Below, in pieces: positions 1-4,561 of a stretch of DNA of 7,430 nucleotides. The number at the start of each line of letters is the position of its first letter. Position 1 is the stretch's first letter. Location: positions 1-7,430 of the forward strand of contig CATIYU010000357.1 in assembly GCA_949739085.1 (NCBI GenBank). Direction: 5' to 3'. The notes under the pieces were generated by a model. It searched no databases. It had not been told where the DNA came from and saw only the letters and a program-made list of their open reading frames with translations. Source of the stretch: an uncultured Eubacteriales bacterium. Lineage in GTDB: Bacteria; Bacillota_A; Clostridia; Oscillospirales; Oscillospiraceae. A program made the position numbers and the translations under genes.

Positions 1-121
1 CCTGCTCGTACTCATCTGTCTTTTTGTTCTTGCGACTGATGGACATACGCAGCTTTGTGCTGGTGTCGCTCATGGGAGTAACCTCCCACACTTTGGCATA
101 TGCGCCGGTACGAAATCCCAT
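1..121 (-). CDS. Phage SSB-like protein, N-terminal part (runs off left edge)
   Basis: Forty codons are visible, beginning MGFRTGAYAKVWEV and continuing with a basic SRKNKK segment; the rest lies beyond base 1. The ATG at 119-121 has an AAGGAG ribosome site (131-136) 9 bases upstream, inside the end of the ERF gene, so the two genes are in one transcript 6 bases apart and probably translated together. From memory, the opening GFR.G.YA.VWEV followed by a strand ending in SRKNK resembles small OB-fold, single-strand-binding-like proteins that follow ERF or RecT genes in clostridial phages. Context supports this, since annealing proteins are commonly paired with an SSB. No OB-fold core can be seen in so short a piece, so the function is an inference while the gene itself is well supported. 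Confidence 0.6.
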   Translation of the reverse strand, partial: MGFRTGAYAKVWEVTPMSDTSTKLRMSISRKNKKTDEYEQ

Positions 122-127
122 CTTATA

Positions 128-829
128 TCACTCCTTAATCTTGAAAGTCTCTTTGAAGTCGTCCAGCAGCTTAGCCGCCAGGGCGGACTCCGTAATAGCA
201 AAGTAGTTGCCGCCCTTTGCATACTTGGACACGAATTTCCTCACATCCTCAGCCATGGATTCGTTCGCCTTCAGGAACGCCTTGACCACCTCGTCAAAGG
301 TGCCGATAATCTGCTCGGCAATCATCTTATCCTCCGCCGCTTCTGCCGCACGCTGCTTACTGCGGTGAGCATCGGGGTCGTCATCCGTGGTCGCCACGTT
401 GAAATACTTGAGCAAGAAGTAGCGGTCGGAATACGTCAGACCAGATCCAAAAGCCTGGGAGGCATCTGACTGCTGGCCAACCAGCGTCCAGCCCACCACC
501 ACCTTCTCGTCCGGGTTGTCGTTATTTACCCACGTCCAGGTCATGTCGGCACTGACCAGTACCTCGTTGACATTCTCTTCATAGATGCCGCCGCCTTTGG
601 TGGTCTTAGTCTTCTTGTAGGGATAGGGTTCGACCTTTGTCGTACCGCCGACGATGCCAGGAATCAGGGACAGATGGTACTTATCCATGAACACGGTGAT
701 CTTGGCCAGAATTTCCTCCTCGGACACATATGTATAGCCGTAACCCCGCTTGTTCTTCTTGATGACCTCAACCTGCTTTCTGATTTTGGCAAGTTTTTGA
801 TAGATGTTCAGTTGTGCCTGCTCGGACAT
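128..829 (-). CDS. erf: ERF-family single-strand annealing protein (phage recombinase)
   Basis: Protein of 233 residues, about the usual length for the ERF family (P22 Erf type). These proteins bind single-stranded DNA and anneal complementary strands during phage recombination and genome circularisation. Visible family features are the N-terminal helix IYQKLAKIRKQVEVIKKNK (9-27), the GYGYTYVSEEEILAKI segment (29-44) and the hallmark core at about 126-151: AFGSGLTYSDRYFLLKYF followed by an acidic DDD (149-151). The C-terminal third is helical and charged and likely mediates partner contacts. The start was set at 829 because AGGAGG (836-841) lies 6 bases upstream; an in-frame ATG at 880 would add 17 residues and has no good ribosome site. 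The SSB-like gene follows 6 bases downstream. A promoter (926-955) and a leader hairpin (861-885) precede it, so it appears to be transcribed separately from the MrpR-like gene. Confidence 0.92.
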   Translation of the reverse strand: MSEQAQLNIYQKLAKIRKQVEVIKKNKRGYGYTYVSEEEILAKITVFMDKYHLSLIPGIVGGTTKVEPYPYKKTKTTKGGGIYEENVNEVLVSADMTWTWVNNDNPDEKVVVGWTLVGQQSDASQAFGSGLTYSDRYFLLKYFNVATTDDDPDAHRSKQRAAEAAEDKMIAEQIIGTFDEVVKAFLKANESMAEDVRKFVSKYAKGGNYFAITESALAAKLLDDFKETFKIKE

Positions 830-835
830 GCTATA

Positions 836-841
836 CCTCCT
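836..841 (-). promoter_or_regulatory. Ribosome binding site deciding the erf start
   Basis: A perfect AGGAGG on the minus strand, 6 bases before the ATG at 829. It fixes the start of the ERF protein at MSEQ rather than at the upstream in-frame ATG (880), which lies in the stem of the leader hairpin and has no comparable site. Confidence 0.85.
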
Positions 842-860
842 ATGATATACATTACGGTGG

Positions 861-885
861 AAGGCACGGCGGCTTGCCATGCCTT
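861..885 (-). other. Hairpin in the erf mRNA leader
   Basis: On the minus strand AAGGCATGGC (876-885) pairs with GCCGTGCCTT (861-870) through 10 base pairs, one a G-U wobble, around a 5-base loop. It lies between the predicted transcript start (about 919) and the ribosome site (836-841). No U-tract follows, so it is not an intrinsic terminator. It could stabilise the mRNA, bind a regulator or control translation. The in-frame ATG at 880 sits inside the stem, which further argues against its use as a start. Confidence 0.55.
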
Positions 886-925
886 TTGCCGTCTCAAAGC
901 TGAAACTACCCTCCTCTCATCCAGA

Positions 926-955
926 TTTATACGGAGCGCTTTTGCGCACTGTAAC
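926..955 (-). promoter_or_regulatory. Probable promoter for erf-ssb, with palindromic spacer
   Basis: On the minus strand GTTACA (950-955; 4 of 6 to consensus) and TATAAA (926-931; 5 of 6) are separated by 18 bases. The spacer contains GCGC-AAAA-GCGC (936-947), an inverted repeat placed where a repressor would block RNA polymerase. Predicted transcript start is about 919, giving a leader of about 90 bases. It lies between the MrpR-like gene's terminator and erf, where an independent promoter is needed. Confidence 0.5.
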
Positions 956-976
956 ATATTTAATTTATTTACAAAC

Positions 977-1009
977 AAAAAAAGAGGAACCCGCCAAGCG
1001 GGTTCTCTT
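977..1009 (-). terminator. Intrinsic terminator of the MrpR-like gene
   Basis: On the minus strand GAACCCGC (998-1005) pairs perfectly with GCGGGTTC (987-994) around a 3-base loop. Outer TCTT/AAGA pairing past one bulged G extends the stem, and seven Ts (977-983) follow. It begins 12 bases after the stop codon at 1021-1023. It insulates erf from transcription started upstream. Confidence 0.9.
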
Positions 1010-1020
1010 AGTTTTCGTGT

Positions 1021-1977
1021 TCAAATTGAAAAAGCCAGCTTCCAACGCTGATAGTCTATCATAAATTGTCTGGCACGCTGTCTCTGACGGATTTCAATTT
1101 TGTTGCGGTCCTTAATAACATAGTTCTTATCCCCCTCCGCCATGAGGCCGGTAGTCACGCCAGTAAAATTCACTGTCACACCGGCTCGTTCACGCTCATA
1201 CATCCGATAAAAAAGGCCAGACATCCAGATCCGATTGAAGCTCAGCTGCAGATCTGTTTTACCCTGTCTAATGGCATCCATCGAGAAGTGCGACATATTG
1301 GAGCGGAAATGGACTATCTTTGCCGTGCCACGGTATCCACGCATCAATGTGTCTCCAGGCATCCTGTCGCGACGGATCGGTTTGGCATAGTTCGGGTGTT
1401 TGTACAGGAAGCTTGTCAGCTCTACAGCGTTATGAAACGCTGGTAGCGCCTCCCGGTAGATAGGAACGCTGGTATCGCCATACTGTATATACATCTCTGC
1501 AAAGTTGACATCCGATGTCTTGACCTTTAGAACGTCGTCATCATGGATACCGCCATAGGCCATCCAATAGTAACAGCGGTAAAGATTATCCAGCATCTCA
1601 TTTTCCTCTTCGCTGAAAACCGCGTTCAGGTACTGCTGGAGGTGGAACGGACTGGACACCATCTGGTGCCGCACCTTCTCTAGTCCGGCAACGGTGATGT
1701 GGAGCATCCCGTCAATAGCGCCAGGAACCCCCGTCAGTATACACCATCTGACGTATTCCTTGAGTATAGTCAGCGACATACACTGACTGCTGGTGCGCAG
1801 CGCCACCACCTTGTCGATGACAGGCTGCAGTTCATTTGCAGACTTTGTACACAGGTCTGCCTGCCACGCTTTCTCAAAAGGCTCCATAGCATTAAACACA
1901 GTAGTCGCCACTTTGGCTGTCTTGATACTCTGCGTATAGTCCCCGATGAACTTGGCTTTCAACTCGTTATTGTACAT
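1021..1977 (-). CDS. MrpR-like phage regulator (catalytically degenerate tyrosine-recombinase fold)
   Basis: Protein of 318 residues. The N-terminal part (1-110) is helical, like the core-binding domain of tyrosine recombinases. From about 126 it follows the catalytic-domain pattern: LYRCYYWMAYGGIHDDDVL-VKTSDVNF (132-159) matches the usual LLLYTGLRISELLALKWSDID block, but the catalytic Arg of G-L-R is replaced (GGIH). A strand with VPIYREALPAF follows, then a RIWMSGLFYRMYERE helix (249-263) where active enzymes carry H-x-x-R. The C-terminal end (RQRARQFMIDYQRWKLAF) lacks an obvious nucleophile context. This matches my memory of the 'phage lytic cycle repressor MrpR' family, named from Bacillus phage SPbeta, in which an integrase fold serves as a DNA-binding repressor. 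The start at 1977 has AGGAGG (1984-1989) 6 bases upstream; an in-frame GTG at 2019 lacks proper spacing. A strong promoter (2193-2222) and long leader precede it and a clear terminator follows, so it is monocistronic. The alternative is a divergent but active integrase. Confidence 0.7.
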   Translation of the reverse strand: MYNNELKAKFIGDYTQSIKTAKVATTVFNAMEPFEKAWQADLCTKSANELQPVIDKVVALRTSSQCMSLTILKEYVRWCILTGVPGAIDGMLHITVAGLEKVRHQMVSSPFHLQQYLNAVFSEEENEMLDNLYRCYYWMAYGGIHDDDVLKVKTSDVNFAEMYIQYGDTSVPIYREALPAFHNAVELTSFLYKHPNYAKPIRRDRMPGDTLMRGYRGTAKIVHFRSNMSHFSMDAIRQGKTDLQLSFNRIWMSGLFYRMYERERAGVTVNFTGVTTGLMAEGDKNYVIKDRNKIEIRQRQRARQFMIDYQRWKLAFSI

Positions 1978-2077
1978 GATACACCTCCTACAGTCTATGT
2001 AGTTATGCCGGTACAGCACTATTCAGCGCAACTGCCTTCCTCCAAACAGAAATCAGGAGCTCTATATTCAGGTAGGG

Positions 2078-2114
2078 GATAGCGGCGGTAAGTCTGCTGA
2101 CCGCCGCTGCTATC
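2078..2114 (-). other. GC-rich hairpin in the MrpR-like gene leader
   Basis: AGCGGCGGT (2081-2089, plus strand) and ACCGCCGCT (2100-2108) form a 9-bp perfect stem with a 10-base loop. Alternatively GATAGC (2078-2083) pairs with GCTATC (2109-2114), giving a longer 12-bp stem with a 3-base bulge. It lies about 70 bases downstream of the predicted transcript start and 100 bases before the start codon. There is no T-run on either side, so it is unlikely to terminate by itself. A leader element or protein-binding site is possible. Confidence 0.55.
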
Positions 2115-2192
2115 TGTTTCATGTACTTCTCATCTTACTCTGGCTCTTCGTTTCGCGCCACACTCCTTCATATAAGTTGTGCTGATGGTTGG

Positions 2193-2222
2193 AGTATATC
2201 ACACGAATGGCCCGTTTGTCAA
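2193..2222 (-). promoter_or_regulatory. Strong promoter for the MrpR-like gene
   Basis: On the minus strand a perfect TTGACA (2217-2222) and TATACT (2193-2198) are separated by 18 bases, with TGA directly before the -10 giving an extended -10 element. Predicted transcript start is about 2186, leaving a roughly 208-base untranslated leader before the ATG at 1977. The stretch 1978-2254 holds this promoter and the hairpin at 2078-2114 but no convincing gene. Confidence 0.75.
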
Positions 2223-2254
2223 CTCAATAAAATAAAAACATGAAAGCAAAAAAA

Positions 2255-2578
2255 TTATGTCATGATGAGTCTGTGGGCTTCATGGCGCCTAGACGCCTTG
2301 GAATTGCCACAATAAAGTGTCAAGATCGTCCCCAGTAATGTAGATTCAGTGTCTATCTCTGCAAACCGCACTTCGTTGAAACAGATGCTGCTTACACCAG
2401 ATTTCAGGCAAACCTGGTTTGGATTTTCATAAATCAATACGGACTGGAAGTGAAGCCTCAGTTGGCATAGAGCGGCGTTTTTACAGCCAGTCTGATTCTC
2501 AGAGTAGTATGTGACCTGGTTGGGTGAGTTCCTTTCGCAGTACGCTTTCAACTCTCTGACAGATACCATTTTTTTCAT
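2255..2578 (-). CDS. Hypothetical protein, 107 residues, phage/mobile-element type
   Basis: I cannot name this family. The protein begins MKKMVSVRELKAYCERNSPNQVTYY, a helix then a strand. The middle and end (CQLRLHFQSVLIYENPNQVCLKSG, then ICFNEVRFAEIDTESTLLGTILTLYCGN) read as alternating beta strands of a compact globular domain with six Cys, not arranged as a clear zinc site. No helix-turn-helix, signal peptide or membrane segment is visible, so it is not a Cro-type partner of the repressor beyond. GGAGG (2591-2595) lies 12 bases upstream of the ATG, rather far. An alternative start at the fourth codon is even farther. No good leftward promoter is seen; the best -10-like match (TATAAC, 2618-2623) lacks a -35. 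The codon pattern and complete length suggest a real gene, but evidence is moderate. Confidence 0.6.
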   Translation of the reverse strand: MKKMVSVRELKAYCERNSPNQVTYYSENQTGCKNAALCQLRLHFQSVLIYENPNQVCLKSGVSSICFNEVRFAEIDTESTLLGTILTLYCGNSKASRRHEAHRLIMT

Positions 2579-2596
2579 CCCGCAGTAAAACCTCCA

Positions 2597-2625
2597 TTGA
2601 TTTATGCGTCAGAGCGTGTTATACT
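2597..2625 (+). promoter_or_regulatory. Plus-strand promoter ahead of a gene-less stretch
   Basis: TTGATT (2597-2602) and TATACT (2620-2625) are separated by exactly 17 bases, with TGT directly upstream of the -10 (extended -10). Predicted transcript start is about 2632. The -35 sits against the ribosome site (2591-2595) of the leftward 107-residue gene, so polymerase bound here should interfere with that gene. Confidence 0.65.
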
Positions 2626-2631
2626 ACAGGC

Positions 2632-2743
2632 GGTCCTAGGTGAGTGGTGTCATCTGTGGCCCGCCCGCAATATATCTCTTGTGGGTGGTGGCGCACCGTC
2701 CTGCTGGCTTTCATTTTCTGCTGGGCGGTGCGTTGCGTTTTTT
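2632..2743 (+). ncRNA. Candidate small RNA, about 110 nt, or terminated leader of the repressor gene
   Basis: This stretch is bounded by an extended -10 promoter and an intrinsic terminator and holds no ORF with a ribosome site. Three local helices can be drawn in order: GGTGA/TCATC (2639-2643 with 2650-2654, one G-U); CCGCCCGCAA with TTGTGGGTGG (2661-2670 with 2679-2688, 10 pairs, two G-U, 8-base loop); and the terminator stem. It resembles no small RNA family that I recognise. It may act alone, act against the 5' end of the divergent 107-residue gene's mRNA, or be a second transcript for the repressor that is stopped early unless antiterminated. The promoter and terminator signals are direct observations; the function is unknown. 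Confidence 0.5.
2692..2743 (+). terminator. Intrinsic terminator just before the repressor promoter
   Basis: CGCACCGTCC (2692-2701) pairs with GGGCGGTGCG (2723-2732) in 10 base pairs including one G-U; 2691 and 2733 can add another wobble. The loop is 21 bases, longer than usual. Six Ts (2738-2743) follow after a 5-base gap. It points rightward only; the minus-strand side has no T-run. It ends one base before the repressor's -35 element, so it would separate the upstream transcript from the repressor gene. Confidence 0.6.
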
Positions 2744-2744
2744 A

Positions 2745-2773
2745 TTGACAGAAACTAAACTTTGTGCTATGGT
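2745..2773 (+). promoter_or_regulatory. Promoter of the CI/LexA-like repressor gene
   Basis: A perfect TTGACA (2745-2750), a 17-base spacer, and TATGGT (2768-2773) preceded by TGC (extended -10). Predicted transcript start is about 2780, giving a 90-base leader. Confidence 0.8.
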
Positions 2774-2794
2774 ATTGAAAGAAACTTTTGTTTG
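2750..2794 (+). promoter_or_regulatory. Candidate autoregulatory operators
   Basis: AGAAACT occurs at 2750-2756 and again at 2780-2786, exactly 30 bases apart (about three helical turns). In a second register AAACTTTGT (2757-2765) and AAACTTTTGT (2782-2791) also match. The second site contains AAAC-TTTT-GTTT (2782-2793), a perfect inverted repeat. One copy lies in the promoter spacer and one at the predicted transcript start, where the encoded repressor could limit its own transcription. Which repeat unit is bound cannot be decided by eye. Confidence 0.4.
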
Positions 2795-2826
2795 CTTACA
2801 CCGATTATGCTACCATAAATCAGCGC

Positions 2827-2840
2827 CCCTGTCAACAGGG
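2827..2840 (+). other. Palindrome CCCTGT-CA-ACAGGG in the repressor leader
   Basis: Six perfect base pairs around a 2-base centre, 33 bases before the repressor ATG. As DNA it has the dimensions of a 14-bp operator for a dimeric repressor; as RNA the 2-base loop is too tight unless the end pair opens. No T-run follows. I did not find a second copy in the window. Confidence 0.4.
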
Positions 2841-2872
2841 AAATTTACCATTATTTTTTGGAGGAACATAAA

Positions 2873-3679
2873 ATGGACTTTGGGCAGAGGCTAAAGAATC
2901 TGCGCCTTGAGAAGGGATATACACAGAAAGAACTCGGAGCTGCCGTAGGCGTATCAGTCGTTTCCGTCCGCTCTTGGGAACAGAATACAAAAAAACCGAC
3001 TATGGACGCGCTACTCTCCCTTGGCCGGACGTTCAGTGTTTCAATGGATACCCTGATGGACTTTCAGCTTGGTGATATACCAAATTCAGGTTTGGTATTG
3101 TCTCCAGCGGAGCGGAGCCTGTTGGAAAACTATCAGATCCTCGATGCTCATGGGAGGAAAGCTGTAGAGACTTTATGCGCCATTGAAGCTGAGCGTATCT
3201 CCATCCAGCAGGAACCCTTACGGAAGAAAAAGATTATCAACCTAGAAGAAGCGAGGGCGGCTTCGAGATATATCCCACGCTACACCTCCCCATCCGCCGC
3301 AGGTATTGCCGCTCCGCTTGAGGGAAACGACTTTGAGATGATCCTGGTGGATGATACCGTACCAGAGGATGCCGACTATGCGGTGCGCATCTCTGGCGAC
3401 AGTATGGAGCCGTATATTGCGGACGGGGATATGGTCTATGTACAAAAAGACGCCGAACTATCCATTGGAGATGTCGGCATCTTCTGTGTCAACGGGGCTA
3501 TGTATTGCAAGCAATACTACCTGGATGACGATGGGAACCTTGTCCTGGTATCCGCCAACCCGGACTTGAGGGATTCAAATGTTTATGTGCCCGCTGATAG
3601 TGGGTATTCAGTAACGGTTTGCGGCAAGGTACTCCTTGGCCGTCGGATTGAACTGCCCGACTACCTGTTCGAGGATTGA
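2873..3679 (+). CDS. CI/LexA-like repressor, XRE helix-turn-helix plus S24 self-cleaving domain
   Basis: Protein of 268 residues. Residues 4-63 form an XRE/HTH_3 domain (FGQRLKNLRLEKGYTQKELG, then VGVSVVSVRSWEQ as the recognition part). A linker with a basic KKKI patch (118-121) leads to a peptidase S24 domain. The scissile Ala-Gly is A143-G144 in SPSAAGIAAP, the nucleophile is S177 in SGDSMEP, and the general base is K213 in MYCKQYY, about 36 residues on, as in LexA and lambda CI. All parts for RecA-stimulated self-cleavage are present, so it should bind operators until DNA damage inactivates it. The start at 2873 has GGAGG (2860-2864) 8 bases upstream; a TTG at 2858 is in frame but overlaps that site. 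It is the only plus-strand gene, has its own promoter (2745-2773), and ends at a terminator shared with the convergent operon. A host LexA is unlikely given the XRE-type N terminus. Confidence 0.92.
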   Translation: MDFGQRLKNLRLEKGYTQKELGAAVGVSVVSVRSWEQNTKKPTMDALLSLGRTFSVSMDTLMDFQLGDIPNSGLVLSPAERSLLENYQILDAHGRKAVETLCAIEAERISIQQEPLRKKKIINLEEARAASRYIPRYTSPSAAGIAAPLEGNDFEMILVDDTVPEDADYAVRISGDSMEPYIADGDMVYVQKDAELSIGDVGIFCVNGAMYCKQYYLDDDGNLVLVSANPDLRDSNVYVPADSGYSVTVCGKVLLGRRIELPDYLFED

Positions 3680-3680
3680 A

Positions 3681-3711
3681 AAAAACAGAGCGTTTCGCAC
3701 GCTCTGTTTTT
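3681..3711. terminator. Perfect bidirectional terminator between convergent units
   Basis: AAAAACAGAGCGT (3681-3693) and ACGCTCTGTTTTT (3699-3711) form 13 perfect base pairs around a 5-base loop. The A-run and T-run arms provide a U-tract in either direction. It begins 2 bases after the repressor stop. The leftward 198-residue gene's stop (3710-3712) lies inside the T-run arm. Confidence 0.93.
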
Positions 3712-4306
3712 ACAACTTCCAACCCATACGCTCCTCGCGCTTATCGCTACCCGCAATATGTCCATGTCCAACAGGGTTGTTTGGAAAGTAGAATTCTTCT
3801 TCTACACCATGCCGCTTCAGCTCATCGGCACACCATTTGAAAACGTATGCCTGTAACAATATCCACGTTGTAAGATTCTGCTGAGCGCCGCACAATGCTT
3901 TATAAGATGGAAATTTACCGCGTTTTGCCATCATGATACAAAGAGCGTTTTCGGAATCGAGCCTGCAAACAATCTCCTGCACCTTTTCATGATATGTGTC
4001 ACTCCACCCCTTCTTCTTTTTACACCAAAGCCACCTTGGAAAAAGTTCGTCAATTCTTCTGCCTTGCAAAATCTCATCATAAACATCGGACACCTCTTTG
4101 AGCACGGCGTCTCTATTCTCTGGGCGGCTGATAAACAGTCTGAGTTCTTGCTCAAGCTCGTCGTCTGTGATCATAGAGAGCCACTGGTTTCTTCGAGCTT
4201 CTGTGTCTGCCATACGGCGGGTTGCCTCTTTATGGTCTACATGTTCGCCTAATAGCTTGCTCCCATAGTATATTCCGCCGAATAGTGCGATAAATATCTC
4301 AAACAT
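3710..4306 (-). CDS. Membrane-anchored hypothetical protein, 198 residues
   Basis: Not a family that I recognise. The N terminus MFEIFIALFGGIYYGSKLL (1-19) is hydrophobic with no basic residue before it and no cleavage site, so it is best read as a single membrane anchor or buried helix. The rest is soluble: a charged helical stretch (HVDHKEATRRMADTEARRNQW, then ITDDELEQELRLFISRPENRDAVLKEVSDVYDEIL), a Trp/Lys-rich turn near 92-101 (RWLWCKKKKGW), and a mixed C-terminal half ending HGHIAGSDKREERMGWKL. Several Cys are scattered without a metal pattern. The ribosome site is GGTGGG (4315-4320), 8 bases upstream of the ATG, weaker than those of its neighbours. It is the last gene of the leftward unit started at 4960-4988, and its stop is embedded in the terminator. 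A role at the membrane, such as superinfection exclusion, is possible but only a guess. Confidence 0.7.
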   Translation of the reverse strand: MFEIFIALFGGIYYGSKLLGEHVDHKEATRRMADTEARRNQWLSMITDDELEQELRLFISRPENRDAVLKEVSDVYDEILQGRRIDELFPRWLWCKKKKGWSDTYHEKVQEIVCRLDSENALCIMMAKRGKFPSYKALCGAQQNLTTWILLQAYVFKWCADELKRHGVEEEFYFPNNPVGHGHIAGSDKREERMGWKL

Positions 4307-4327
4307 TGGACATACCCACCTTTACAC

Positions 4328-4561
4328 TCACTGACTAATTGCGGTTTCGATGTGTTCTTTCGCTTCCTCCAGCTTCTCCAGCGCATCGTTCAAACTATCG
4401 ACTGCTAACTCTGTGCGCTCGAACCTTTCTGTACCCTGCAGATTCTCAGGATAGTTATCCATACAGTCCTCTTCTTTATCGCAGACAGCCTCAACGATTG
4501 ACTGGACATCTGACAATTTCCTCACGGCTCCACGCAATCTGTTTCGCCTTTCATTATTCAT
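4328..4561 (-). CDS. Small acidic coiled-coil phage protein, 77 residues
   Basis: The protein begins MNNERRNRLRGAVRKLSDVQ and ends with a heptad-like helix (VDSLNDALEKLEEAKEHIETAI, about 54-75). In the middle is DCMDNYPENLQGTERFERTE, a pattern I remember as common in small clostridial phage proteins of unknown function, where PENLQ.SER is the most constant part. It is probably two long helices folded on each other. GGAGG (4570-4574) lies 8 bases before the ATG, which fixes the start at 4561; upstream in-frame codons have no such support and run inside the preceding gene. It overlaps the end of the 125-residue gene by 8 bases (4554-4561), which suggests translational coupling. No enzymatic residues are apparent. 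Confidence 0.82.
   Translation of the reverse strand: MNNERRNRLRGAVRKLSDVQSIVEAVCDKEEDCMDNYPENLQGTERFERTELAVDSLNDALEKLEEAKEHIETAISQ

Noticed and set aside
794..883. A short minus-strand ORF from TTG at 883 following GGAGGG and overlapping the erf start
   Set aside because: The spacing from the ribosome-like site is 11 bases, the start is TTG, and the coding pattern is not convincing; the erf gene has its own perfect site.
2130..2171. A 13-codon minus-strand ORF (MKECGAKRRARVR) in the leader of the MrpR-like gene, possible leader peptide
   Set aside because: It starts about 15 bases after the predicted transcript start and has no ribosome site upstream, and nothing downstream looks like an attenuator it could control.
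2640..2894. Plus-strand 84-codon ORF across the repressor's upstream region
   Set aside because: It starts with GTG, has no ribosome site, reads through the terminator stem, promoter and leader, and ends inside the repressor gene in another frame.
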